64,000 nt of DNA from Bog-756 sp963813525 (GTDB taxonomy: Bacteria > Actinomycetota > Acidimicrobiia > Acidimicrobiales > RAAP-2). Positions 1 through 8,561 of the stretch are shown piece after piece; within the stretch, counting starts at the first letter, position 1, and each line of letters begins with the position of its first letter. The notes beneath the pieces were generated by a model. It did not search any database. It was not told the DNA's origin and was given only the letters and a program-made list of their open reading frames with translations. Where the stretch lies: NCBI GenBank assembly GCA_963813525.1, contig CAWEZI010000005.1, forward strand, positions 1,860,001 to 1,924,000, read 5' to 3'. The position numbers and the translations under genes were made by a program.

Positions 1-2
1 AA

Positions 3-455
3 GTTGATTCCGGTCAGCACCGCACTGGAGAGATTCGCGCCATTGACGGTGGTGTTCGTCAGATCGGCATCGGTCAGGGTGGCAGTGGACAAGGTTGCAT
101 CGTTCAGCGAGGCATTAGCCAGCTGGGCTCCAGCGAGATCGGCACCTGAGAGATCGGCGTTGGATAGATCAGCTCCAGTCAGGTTGACGAAAGCGAGATC
201 GGCTCCGGCGAGGTTGGCATATTGGCAGTTGGCTCGTGGTCCGATCGCGCAATCAGAGCTCGACGGCGGCGGGGATGCGGGGTGCGTGGTGCTCGGCGGG
301 ACAGAAGTTGTTGTTGAGGTGGTCGAGGAGGAGAAGGGAAGACGAGTCTTGCTGGCGGGGGCGCGAGTTGCCGTGGCCGAGGTGGAAGAGCATGCCGCAA
401 GAAGACATCCTCCACACAAGGCCACCGCCACCGCCACCGCCGCTCTCCGCCACAC
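3..455 (-). CDS. pentapeptide-repeat lipoprotein, 3' end missing
   Basis: The minus strand encodes an uninterrupted frame that leaves the window at its left edge. From GTG 455 it reads a short Arg pair, a hydrophobic Ala/Val/Leu segment and a lipobox LLAAC (Cys at about residue 22), so it should be exported and lipidated. A Ser/Thr/Pro-rich linker of about 50 residues follows. Then CAIGPRANCQYANL opens a run of A(D/N)Lxx pentapeptides such as GADLSNADLSGADLAGA, which in the family fold into a right-handed quadrilateral beta-helix. The frame has no ATG, so an ATG-only search misses it. GTG 530 is an alternative start that adds 25 residues before the signal. The repeats, lipobox and linker are seen directly. 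The function of such surface pentapeptide proteins is unknown. Confidence 0.75.
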   Translation of the reverse strand, partial: MWRRAAVAVAVALCGGCLLAACSSTSATATRAPASKTRLPFSSSTTSTTTSVPPSTTHPASPPPSSSDCAIGPRANCQYANLAGADLAFVNLTGADLSNADLSGADLAGAQLANASLNDATLSTATLTDADLTNTTVNGANLSSAVLTGIN

Positions 456-542
456 GTAATCAGGGTAATCCTGTCTCGATTCGGGGGCGGTGGGCTCGTG
501 TTCCGCAGTTCTCGCTGTCGTATTGAACACTCCCTACCTGCA

Positions 543-573
543 CTGTTACAATACCACAAGAGTAAAGTAACAG
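543..573. repeat. inverted repeat in an AT-rich leader of the recombinase gene
   Basis: CTGTTAC (543-549) and GTAACAG (567-573) are perfect 7-bp inverted arms around a 17-bp AT-rich spacer, ending 14 bp before the recombinase start codon. The surroundings are GC-rich, so the AT-rich patch stands out. It could be the recombinase's own crossover or res site, or an autoregulatory operator. Which of these cannot be told from sequence alone. Confidence 0.45.
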
Positions 574-587
574 ACTGAGGATCCAAG

Positions 588-1280
588 ATGGCAAAGCAAC
601 GCGTGATTGGTTACACCAGAGTCAGCACTGCGGAGGGGTTCGACAGCATCGGTTTGGACGTTCAGGAGGCTGCCATCCGCGCCTACTGCAAGGCTGAGAA
701 TCTGCGCCTGGTTGCGATGGTGAGCGACCAAGGTCGACCGGGTTCCAACGGGCTGGACGACCGTGTGGGACTGGCTGAAGGTCTGGCGCTGATCGAGAGG
801 GGAGAGGCGAGTGCCCTTCTCGTCTACAGGCTCGATCGCTTGGCGCGAGACCTGTTGCTGCAGGAAACGATCCACGCTCGGCTCGAAACCAAGGGAGCAT
901 CAGTCCAGTCGGTTTCCGAGCCGGCTGCCGAAGGAGATGACGCCATGAGGGTCCTGGTCCGCCAGCTTCTCGGAGGAATCGCACAGTACGAACGAGCGGT
1001 GATCCGAGGCCGGACGATGGCTGGACGAGCAGCGAAGGTCGCCGGTGGGGGATATGGAGGGGGGCGACCTGCATATGGCCTCAAGGCACAGGCAAAGGAG
1101 CTGGTAAACAACCCGGAAGAGACGGCCATCGTTGAGAAGATTCGATGTCTCAGACAATCAGGTGCTTCATACCGCCAAATATCTGCGTCTCTTGCTGAAG
1201 ATAAATTAACGACTCGTTCTGGAGGGAAGTGGAATCCGAACCAAGTTCGGCGCATCGCGCACCGGCAGATTGCCGGTTGA
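588..1280 (+). CDS. serine recombinase (resolvase/invertase family)
   Basis: 230 residues. The N-terminal catalytic domain has the GYTRVST motif (Arg11 and the expected nucleophile Ser13), the conserved YRLDRLARD block near residues 80-88 and a long helix ending in QYERAVIRGRTMAG. The C-terminal 50 residues (SGASYRQISASLAE, then GKWNPNQVRRI) look like a helix-turn-helix. At this length it is a small resolvase or invertase, not a large phage integrase. GAGG seven bases before ATG 588 supports the start. It lies next to an inverted repeat and is flanked by non-coding DNA, which suggests a solitary site-specific recombination module or the remains of a mobile element. No transposase, terminal repeats or cargo gene was recognised nearby. 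Confidence 0.9.
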   Translation: MAKQRVIGYTRVSTAEGFDSIGLDVQEAAIRAYCKAENLRLVAMVSDQGRPGSNGLDDRVGLAEGLALIERGEASALLVYRLDRLARDLLLQETIHARLETKGASVQSVSEPAAEGDDAMRVLVRQLLGGIAQYERAVIRGRTMAGRAAKVAGGGYGGGRPAYGLKAQAKELVNNPEETAIVEKIRCLRQSGASYRQISASLAEDKLTTRSGGKWNPNQVRRIAHRQIAG

Positions 1281-1802
1281 CGTCGCCTTTAGACCGTGCG
1301 CGGATTGGTGCAGATCAAACCTTGGAAACGTGAGACTACGCACAAGCGGCACTAGCGGGGTCTAGCCAGAATGGTCGTGCCCGGATCAGTTCGGTACGGC
1401 CGTGACCGAAGGCCCATCGACAGGAGCCAATCTCAACCGATCGTCGGCATAATGAGGACTTTCGTTCTCGGAGATGAGACGAGCGACCAGATCGTCCGGT
1501 TCGGAGCAGAGGTTACCCCTACCAAAGAGACCCTTGCGAGTGTCTCGTCCGGGGGTGCGCCGTCGTGAGACCGGTGCCCTCGACATCCAGTCGGGCGAGG
1601 AGGGAACATATCCGGGCCGGGTAAGAACCCCGTCGCAGATCCGGCACCACAGAGGAGAGCGATCGTGACCCGCCACACCACAGGACCGCCGCCTAAGGCG
1701 GCAGGGTCACCGCCTGAATTCAGGCGTGGCGGACTTATTCGGCTCACACGCGCATTCATCGAGATGAGAAGATCTTTGTGGTTTAGCTCAGGAGGAACTG
1801 CC
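1281..1802. other. non-coding stretch with two palindromes
   Basis: No frame in this 520-bp interval has a ribosome-binding site, recognisable motif or family resemblance. The only structure I see is the pair of palindromes near 1689-1728, annotated separately. Confidence 0.5.
1688..1735. promoter_or_regulatory. paired palindromes upstream of the F420-type oxidoreductase
   Basis: GCCGCC-TAA-GGCGGC at about 1689-1703 is a 6-bp stem with a 3-base loop. About ten bases later CGCCTGAATTCAGGCG (about 1713-1728) is a perfect 16-bp palindrome, flanked by a second CCGCC/GGCGG pair. They lie about 75-115 bp before ATG 1803, where an operator or 5'-UTR structure would be expected. Because the second has no loop, a dimeric repressor site is a better reading than a terminator. 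No regulator gene sits beside it. Confidence 0.4.
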
Positions 1803-2240
1803 ATGACGACACTTCAGGATGCGATTGACACCGCTCGCCAGGATCAGTTTTTGGCCATCGTGTCAACGCTGCGTGCTGATCAGACAATCCAGTCCTCTGT
1901 CGTCAATGCCGGCGTTCTGGCCCATCCAACCACCGGCGCCGATGTTGTCGGTTTCGTTACATACGGCAAGACGAAGCTGGCCAACCTTCGTAGTCGACCG
2001 CAGCTGTGCATTACCTTTCGCGCCGGCTGGCAGTGGGTGGCGGTCGAAGGTAGGGCCGAGTTGATCGGCCCCGACGGCCCGCCGCCGGCTATCGACGCCA
2101 GTGCACAGCGCTTACTTCTACGGACCGTGTTCACGGCGGCAGGCGGTAATCACGACGACTGGGATGAGTACGATCGCACGATGCTTGAACAGCGACGCAC
2201 TGCGGTGCTCGTCAGTCCTTCGAAGATTTATAGCAACTGA
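1803..2240 (+). CDS. PPOX-class F420-dependent oxidoreductase
   Basis: 145 residues with the split beta-barrel pattern of the pyridoxamine-5'-phosphate-oxidase-like superfamily: QDQFLAIVSTLRADQTIQSS at the start, VVGFVTYGKTKLANLRSRP (cofactor phosphate-binding strand-loop), then WQWVAVEGRAELIGPDG. This matches the small Rv1155-like group in actinobacteria, which use F420 or FMN. The exact substrate cannot be read. Start ATG 1803 is chosen because AGGAGG lies seven bases upstream. A longer frame opens at 1665 but its extra residues look random and contain the palindromes. The gene stands alone. Confidence 0.82.
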   Translation: MTTLQDAIDTARQDQFLAIVSTLRADQTIQSSVVNAGVLAHPTTGADVVGFVTYGKTKLANLRSRPQLCITFRAGWQWVAVEGRAELIGPDGPPPAIDASAQRLLLRTVFTAAGGNHDDWDEYDRTMLEQRRTAVLVSPSKIYSN

Positions 2241-2786
2241 CGCTCACAAGCCTTCTGTGTTCATTCCCGTCGGCGATGGGCTGCGCTCGGATCGAAGGAA
2301 GTCAACTGTCGCCAGACGGAGTTCGCCAGTCCGTCCTCGAAGCCAGGCGGATCTCCGACCCCTTTCGGAGAACTAGCTCCGCAACTCGACCACCCTTGCC
2401 GTTTCCTGCCTCTCGGCTGTCTGGCCTGCCCTCCAGGCCGCATCGAGTCCCTCCCGCAGGCGCTCATCGAGAGTGGCCAATAGGCGACCGCATCAGAGAG
2501 GTTGGCTCCACTCTGTTATCGGCATCGGCCGCTCTCAAGGAGTCGCAGGTCACGGCGGTGCGAGCGACTGAATTCGGTCCTCCGTGGGCAGTCTGAGGCC
2601 ACGAAGGACCACCACGTGCGTACTGCATGGTTTGAAGTCGCACTCCCGATGGCTCTCACATGCTCCGTGCGGATGACGTTCGGATCGGCCCACCACGCGT
2701 CGGTGTCTAGAGCTTTTTAAGGTTTGGTGAGACGGTTAACCCAGATCGGTATCGTCGTTCCCGCGATACGGAGACGGACGAACGTC
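2241..2786. other. non-coding stretch
   Basis: About 545 bp between the oxidoreductase and a convergent small gene. Open frames here lack ribosome-binding sites and family resemblance. I see no strong hairpin or repeat. Confidence 0.5.
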
Positions 2787-3140
2787 TCATGCGGCGTTCC
2801 GTGCAGCTTGATCTTTCACGTGTTCCTTGTGCATCGCATGGAGTTCGGCGCGAGAGAATCGTCGGCCCTTTATTTCGGGGTGACAATGGCGGCACACGCG
2901 GTAGGTCGTCCCAGGGTCCGTATCGGATTGCTTGACAGTCAGATCATGGTGACCGATGCGCCAGCACCTTTGAGTGTGGCAGTTTATCTTCCGGTAGCCC
3001 ACGACAAAGATGGCCAGGATTCCAAAGCCGCCGGCGAAGCCGGACCAGAAGCCGTACCAACCGCCGGATTCGTTGTAGGTGCCAGTCCACACGAACACGT
3101 TATGGAAGAACGAATCAATGCCGTGCATCAGCCATGCCAT
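2787..3140 (-). CDS. small membrane protein with Cys/His zinc-ribbon-like tail
   Basis: 117 residues. The N-terminal 30 residues are aromatic-rich and probably extracytoplasmic. They are followed by one transmembrane segment (about residues 30-48, GFAGGFGILAIFVVGY). Next is a Cys/His cluster NCHTQRCWRIGHHD...YRVCRHCHPEIKG that could hold a zinc ion, and a basic tail. I recall the pattern CHxxxCWRIGxH...VCRxxHP from short hypothetical proteins of actinomycetes and their phages, but no function is known to me. Its neighbour is a potassium channel on the same strand about 120 bp upstream. No clear ribosome-binding site decides the start. Confidence 0.6.
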   Translation of the reverse strand: MAWLMHGIDSFFHNVFVWTGTYNESGGWYGFWSGFAGGFGILAIFVVGYRKINCHTQRCWRIGHHDLTVKQSDTDPGTTYRVCRHCHPEIKGRRFSRAELHAMHKEHVKDQAARNAA

Positions 3141-3258
3141 CCCATCGCGTCATTCTCACCAACACTAACCTCAGTCGAACAGGGGACCGTGACTTTCATC
3201 GGCCGAGTCCCGGAGTCGCCCTCTACGACGGTTGCTGATTCGTTCTCCTATGGGCCTC

Positions 3259-4257
3259 TTAGGCGGTGGATGTCCCCTGATCTGGTTGGGCCGGCCCATT
3301 TCCGGCCGCTTCTGCGTCTGCTGCTGCATCCACCGCGGCTACCTCGGACGGGGTGGCACCGAGTCGGCTCTCGACGTCGGCCAATCGGTCACTGATTACA
3401 GACAAACGCTGGCCAAGGTCGGCGTGTCCCTTCCTTAGCTCCTCCTTGTTGGCGTCCGTGTGCTCCTTTACAAACACGGAGGCCACAGTGGCGGTGAGCA
3501 CGCCAATGAGACCAATTCCCACCAGCATGAGGACAACAGCCACGGCACGACCTCCGGCGGTGACCGGATACCGGTCGCCATAGCCCACGGTGGTCACGGT
3601 GACGATGGCCCACCACAGGGCGTCGGGATAGTCGTGGATATTGCTCCCCTTGGCCGTCTCCTCGAAGAGGAGGACCAACCAGGCCCCGAGGATGAGGGTG
3701 CCAGCCGCGGCAAGCAGCACTCGGAAGAGGCTGTGGTGCTTGAGGATTGTCTCTACCCTCAATTCCCCCTCGTAGACAAGAAGGCTCATTTTCTCGATCC
3801 CGACGAAGTGCCATCCCTGAAGAGGTGGCACCACAACAGTCGCCGGCTCTACCCATCGTCGCCTGAGATATCCGCGCCGATCAGGAGTGACCACGAGGCG
3901 GACTACGTACTCCACCAGCAGAATTGCCCAAAGAACGAACAGAGTGCCGACGAGTGCGGTAGAGGCCGAGCCATTCACGTCGGTGGTGAGAATGACGATG
4001 GCGATGACCAGCCAGGCGATGGCGAGAATGGCCAGCGGGTACTTGGTGGCACTCTCAATGTCGTCAACGAGGTCGTGGCGCCCGCCCGACGGCTTGGCGC
4101 CGGCAACGGTCTGGCGGCGTCGCTCCTCCTTGCGATGTTTCTCTTCAAGCCGTTCCTGCTCCAGCATCTCCAGTCGCCGGATGCGCTCTATCGAGGATGG
4201 TTTGTCCATCTCCTTGGCCCCTTCTGGCGCACTGCTCGGATGGGTATGGTCCGCCAC
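3259..4257 (-). CDS. potassium channel, TVGYGD filter
   Basis: 332 residues. A charged cytoplasmic N-terminus with a likely coiled coil (RRLEMLEQERLEEKHRKEER) leads into two transmembrane helices (about residues 72-123), a long linker, and the pore module: outer helix, pore helix DALWWAIVTVTTVGYGD with the canonical K+ selectivity filter, and inner helix ending in VKEHTD. The C-terminus forms a second predicted coiled coil (LRKGHADLGQRLSVISDRLADVESRL), probably for tetramer assembly. No RCK/TrkA-N domain and no voltage-sensing Arg ladder are present, so gating is unclear. The track start is a GTG (4257) without a clear ribosome-binding site; ATG 4209 is an alternative. Confidence 0.9.
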   Translation of the reverse strand: MADHTHPSSAPEGAKEMDKPSSIERIRRLEMLEQERLEEKHRKEERRRQTVAGAKPSGGRHDLVDDIESATKYPLAILAIAWLVIAIVILTTDVNGSASTALVGTLFVLWAILLVEYVVRLVVTPDRRGYLRRRWVEPATVVVPPLQGWHFVGIEKMSLLVYEGELRVETILKHHSLFRVLLAAAGTLILGAWLVLLFEETAKGSNIHDYPDALWWAIVTVTTVGYGDRYPVTAGGRAVAVVLMLVGIGLIGVLTATVASVFVKEHTDANKEELRKGHADLGQRLSVISDRLADVESRLGATPSEVAAVDAAADAEAAGNGPAQPDQGTSTA

Positions 4258-4547
4258 AATAAGACGAAGTTAGTGGGTGCCCGCCCATGTTGAGGGGATT
4301 CCAGCTGCCGAAATGCTGCCGATCCAACGTCGCGCATGGTTGCCACCGGCTCGCCGACACGGAATCGTCCCGGTGGTTCCATCGATCCATTCAGTAGTGC
4401 AAGCAGGTCAGTACGTTAGTTGCCCATTTGCGCGAAGCTCCAGGTCGTTGCGCGATGCGCATCCGGCGTTGTCGGTGACCCTCCTTGGCCCGCAGGAGGG
4501 TCGAAGGTGCAAGCAATGACCTGCTCCGGCCTTTGGCGGCGTGCCGT

Positions 4548-6425
4548 TCAGCCTGCCGTGACCTGGTAGATGGTGAACGGATCGCTGACCCAGAGCCCAC
4601 TACCGGGCACGAAAGCCAGGTTACCGTAGTACTGGGACGAAATGCCGCTGAACAGGTCGGAGTAGACCGTCGCCGTCCCTCCCGTGGTGATCCGACCCAG
4701 CCCCAGATCGGTGGTGAACCAAAGGCTCCCGCCTGGCCCATTCACGAGTGCTCCGGGCCGGGACGCACTGGGCACCGAGTACGTGTGGGTGTGACCAGCG
4801 GTGGTGATGCGGCCGATGGCGTCGGTAGCCGCCGAGCTGTCGAACCAGAGCGCGCCGTCGGGTCCGGCCACGATGGACGTCACCGGGTCGAACCTACCGA
4901 CTTTGTAGTCGGTCACCGCCCCGGTGCCGGGGTCGAGTTTGCCGATCGTCCCTGATCCGCTGACCGAGAACCAGAGGTCCCCGTCGGGTCCGCTGGTGAT
5001 GGCGATTGGAGTGCCGATCCCCGAACCGGTGTACGTGGTGACCTGGCCCGTCGATGCGATACGGCCAATGCCCTGCTGGTCGGTAAACCACACGGCGCCG
5101 TCGGGACCGACCGTCAGGTTCTCGGGAGAGTCGATGTCGGGGTCAGAGAACACGCTCACTTTCCCGGTCGTAGTGATCCGCCCGATCGATTCGTCACCGG
5201 CGAACCAGAGGCCGCCGGGGCCTGTGATGATCGACACTGGATCTTCGACCGCGCCGGTCGAATAGACGGTGGTGACGCCCGAACTGCTGATCCGGCCGAT
5301 CTCGTCGACTTGAGGCATGGTGTACCAGAGCGCACCGTCGGAGCCCCGGGCGATGTCCGCCGTGGCGTCGATTGAGCTGGAGTAGTAGCCGAAGGTGCCC
5401 GACGCGACATTGAGATCTGCCACCTCGGGCCCACAGCACAAGTCGCCGACCCAGATCCCGCCCGCTGCCGACGTGATCGAATCAGGAGCCTGAATCTGGC
5501 CGCTCTTGTACTCGGCCACCTGCCCGGCGCTGTCGATTGAGCCGATCACGCCGTTGTCGGCGAACCATAGATCGTCGTCGGGTCCGGAGATCAGGCTCGA
5601 GGCCTGGTACGGGAAAGTGGAGACCTGGCCTACCTCGGTGATCCGGCCGATGGTGTAGGGGTTTGTGAACCACATGGCCCCGTCGGGACCTTCGGTGATG
5701 TCACCCTGAGGGTCGATGTTGGAGCCGGAATACTCGGTGATCTCACCAGACGCACTGATTCGGCCAATCGAGTCCTCGTTGGTCCACCAGATGTCGCCGC
5801 CAGGCCCCGAGGCGATCGAGGTGGGGTCATCGATGGCAGCACCGACGTAGTACGTGAACTTTCCGAACGGCGTCATCTGCCCGATGGCGTAGGTCGGTGA
5901 TCGTCCGTCGGGCACGTTGTGAGCGGTAAACCACAGGTCCCCGTCCGCCCCTTCAGTGATGTCGCCGGGTTTGTCCTGCCCGTTGGTGACGAATTTCTTG
6001 ACCACCTGACCCGAGGTGTTCATCGCCTCAATCGAGTTTCGCGAGGCAGTAAACCAGAGGTCTCCGGCCGGTCCCGAGGTAACGGCGATCGGGCCCGGCG
6101 ATGGCCCTCCCGTCGGATAAGCGGTCATGTTCCCGGAGTTGTCGATTCGGTCGATGGTGTCGGTGCCGTCGCCGCCGACGAACCACACCGCGCCGTCGGA
6201 TCCGGTCGTGAAGGACGCGCCGGGAATTTCACCGAGGAAGGCTGTCACCTCCGGAGCCGCCGCTCCGGCAACGACCGCCGATGGCGCCACTGCTTCCGCC
6301 CGGCCCGTGCCGAGCGCCAGCCCGGCAATGACCACTGCCGTGGCCAAAAGGGCGAGCCAGCAGGTCTCAGCTCTCCGGCGCGTCCAGTTGACACGGCTGC
6401 TGCGCACGTACCCAGCGATGCCCAC
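4548..6425 (-). CDS. secreted Vgb-like beta-propeller repeat protein
   Basis: About 625 residues from GTG 6425, chosen because GGAGGGG lies just upstream and because a signal peptide (Arg-rich n-region, then CWLALLATAVVIAGLALG, ending ...GRAEA) begins there. The frame stays open to 6731 but that extension is unlike a protein start. The mature part is a long series of ~42-residue repeats with the consensus (I)TxGPDGxLWFT...IGRIxxxGxVTxY. These are the blades of the streptogramin B lyase (Vgb)/NHL-like propeller family. True Vgb enzymes are about 300 residues and cytoplasmic. This protein is twice as long and exported, so antibiotic lyase activity is unlikely and a binding or surface role is more plausible. 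Confidence 0.85.
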   Translation of the reverse strand: MGIAGYVRSSRVNWTRRRAETCWLALLATAVVIAGLALGTGRAEAVAPSAVVAGAAAPEVTAFLGEIPGASFTTGSDGAVWFVGGDGTDTIDRIDNSGNMTAYPTGGPSPGPIAVTSGPAGDLWFTASRNSIEAMNTSGQVVKKFVTNGQDKPGDITEGADGDLWFTAHNVPDGRSPTYAIGQMTPFGKFTYYVGAAIDDPTSIASGPGGDIWWTNEDSIGRISASGEITEYSGSNIDPQGDITEGPDGAMWFTNPYTIGRITEVGQVSTFPYQASSLISGPDDDLWFADNGVIGSIDSAGQVAEYKSGQIQAPDSITSAAGGIWVGDLCCGPEVADLNVASGTFGYYSSSIDATADIARGSDGALWYTMPQVDEIGRISSSGVTTVYSTGAVEDPVSIITGPGGLWFAGDESIGRITTTGKVSVFSDPDIDSPENLTVGPDGAVWFTDQQGIGRIASTGQVTTYTGSGIGTPIAITSGPDGDLWFSVSGSGTIGKLDPGTGAVTDYKVGRFDPVTSIVAGPDGALWFDSSAATDAIGRITTAGHTHTYSVPSASRPGALVNGPGGSLWFTTDLGLGRITTGGTATVYSDLFSGISSQYYGNLAFVPGSGLWVSDPFTIYQVTAG

Positions 6426-6828
6426 GGCCCCTCCTGCCCCTAGGATCGATTCCGTAACTCGCTTTCCGGCACACCCTACCCGACGCCCGTGCCCGAGCAC
6501 TATCCGAGGACTGACCTCGTGGCTAGCCAGTTGGGGTATCCAAGTCGAGCTTGTCGAGCGCTCTGCCACCGGCTCGGATCCGGCGCTAAACGTGGTGGGG
6601 GTGTCATCCAACTTCAGTTGCAGGGCACGTTCGGTGTCGCGGACGTGACTACGGAGGCCGTCAGCTACCAGAACTTCCTCAACGCCGCCATGCCGACTCA
6701 GATGGCCCGGGTCTCCATCTGCTCGAACCACCCAGCCGGAGATCAGAATGCAGACAGCGAGACCCCGTCGACCGGGACGTCGAAGAGGTGCTCAAGTCGT
6801 GCGCCGCGGTGCATGACAAGGCGCCCAT
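6426..6828. other. intergenic region
   Basis: About 400 bp between the exporter (3' end) and the propeller protein (5' end), both minus strand. Open frames cross it on both strands but show no recognisable family. It should contain the propeller gene's promoter; I cannot place one convincingly. Confidence 0.4.
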
Positions 6829-8391
6829 TCACCGACAAGAAACTCGCACGCGGCAGACTTCGCGCTGGGGCTCGTCATCGGTAGCAATGTCGGCTGTCGT
6901 CGTGATCTGATGTTCGGGCGCCAGAGCCGTCAGCCTGCCGCGCTGGAGCACCAGCCCGCCGACGATGGCCCCGGCCACGAAGATCAGGGACGACCACAGG
7001 AATGCCGTCGTATAGCTGTGGAGGGCGGCTGCCTCGATGTTGGCCGGGTTCAGGGCCCGACCCACCAAGTAGGCGCTCGCAGCTGCGGCGGCCAGTGTGT
7101 TGAGCAGTGACGTGCCGATGGAGCCCCCAACCTGTTGGGCCGTGTTGAGGGTGGCTGACCCCACGCCGGCGTCCTGGGGTGCCAGACCGAGAGTGCCGGT
7201 GCTGAACGAGGGGGCAACGCTCAGGCCGAACCCGAAACCCAAGACGATGAGATAGGGAAGGACGTGGCTGACGTACGAAGAATGCAGTCCCACCAGGTGG
7301 AGCCCGTACAGCGCCGCGGCAGCCATGAGCAAGCCGATTGGAACGATCGGCTTGGGACCGAATTTTGGCAGGAGGATACGGTTGGACACCTGGGCCATGG
7401 CGGCCAGGGCGGCCACCAGGGGGAGGAACGCCACGCCGGTCTTCACCGGACTGAATCCCAAAGTGTCCTGCAGGTAGTAGGTGAGAAACAAGAACACGCC
7501 GAAGAGCCCGATGCTGGCGAACAGCATGGCCAACATGGATCCGCCCCTGGTCCGGTTGAGCACGACCCGGGGCGGGAGCAGCGGGTACCTGGTCCTGGTC
7601 TCGAAATAGGCGAATCCAGCCAGGAGGACCACACCTATGACCAGGAACCCGATCGTGTAGGGATCGGTCCACGAGGTGGTTTCGGCGTGAGAAAAGCCGA
7701 AAACGACAGAGAACAGCCCGCCGGCTACCAGGAATAGGCCGGGCAGGTCCAACGGATCGTGGTCAGCGCCCTCGTCGTTTTTCAACCAGAGCAGGGCACC
7801 GACGGTGGCGGTAGCGGCGAACGCAAGGTTGACGAACAGCGTCCAGCGCCACGACGCGTAGGAGGTGAGGATGCCCCCGAGCAGGAGTCCCAGCGCCCCG
7901 CCTGCGCCGGCGATGGCGCCGTAGATCCCGAAGGCCTTCCCTCGCTCCGCCGGATCATTGAACGTGGTGGTCAGGAGGGCCAGCACCGAAGGGGCGAGCA
8001 GGGCGCCGAATGCGCCCTGCACGGTTCGGGCGATGACCAACATGAGGAAGTTGACGGACGCCCCACCGAAGGCCGACGCGACGGCGAAGCCGATTAGTCC
8101 GGTGATGAGGGCCCGCTTTCGTCCCACGATGTCGCCGATCCGACCGCCGAGGAGGAGCAGGCTTCCGAAGGCAAGCGAGTAAGCGGTGACGATCCACTGT
8201 CGGTCGGCGTTGGAGAAATGCAGATCATGCTGGGCGGTGGGCAGGGCGATATTGACGATTGTGCTGTCCAGAATGACCATCAACTGGGCGACCCCCAGCA
8301 CGGCGAGGATCCACCACCGCCTGGGATCGCGGGCGACATGGTCGGCGGTCTCGTCTAGGCCCCCCCGTTCCACTGTCATCAATGTGGTCAT
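6829..8391 (-). CDS. DHA2-family MFS drug exporter (14 TM)
   Basis: 520 residues. The N-terminus has WWILAVLGVAQLMVILDSTIVNIALP, the motif D1 region of the DHA2 (EmrB/QacA-type) family, then GRIGDIVGRKRA (motif A) and GAIAGAGGALGLLLGG (motif C, typical of proton-coupled antiporters). Hydrophobic segments continue to about residue 490, consistent with 14 helices. GGAGG five bases before ATG 8391 fixes the start. The substrate cannot be predicted. No regulator gene is adjacent, and its downstream neighbour starts 400 bp away. Confidence 0.92.
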   Translation of the reverse strand: MTTLMTVERGGLDETADHVARDPRRWWILAVLGVAQLMVILDSTIVNIALPTAQHDLHFSNADRQWIVTAYSLAFGSLLLLGGRIGDIVGRKRALITGLIGFAVASAFGGASVNFLMLVIARTVQGAFGALLAPSVLALLTTTFNDPAERGKAFGIYGAIAGAGGALGLLLGGILTSYASWRWTLFVNLAFAATATVGALLWLKNDEGADHDPLDLPGLFLVAGGLFSVVFGFSHAETTSWTDPYTIGFLVIGVVLLAGFAYFETRTRYPLLPPRVVLNRTRGGSMLAMLFASIGLFGVFLFLTYYLQDTLGFSPVKTGVAFLPLVAALAAMAQVSNRILLPKFGPKPIVPIGLLMAAAALYGLHLVGLHSSYVSHVLPYLIVLGFGFGLSVAPSFSTGTLGLAPQDAGVGSATLNTAQQVGGSIGTSLLNTLAAAAASAYLVGRALNPANIEAAALHSYTTAFLWSSLIFVAGAIVGGLVLQRGRLTALAPEHQITTTADIATDDEPQREVCRVRVSCR

Positions 8392-8561
8392 CAGATCCTC
8401 CGTGCAGGGGGGAATCGAATCGTTATCCTACCGACGCACAGAAGAGCCTGCCTATGTCGCAGGGCACCGAACGTGGTGGTTCCGTTTCCCCACGATGGCT
8501 AACAAACGGCGCACGTTGTCGTGAGCTTCACGTGAAGAGGCAGCGGGGACGCAAAGGTAGG

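Noticed and set aside
4548..6425. Streptogramin B resistance gene
   Set aside because: Twice the size of Vgb, exported, and many blades; similarity is to the repeat fold only.
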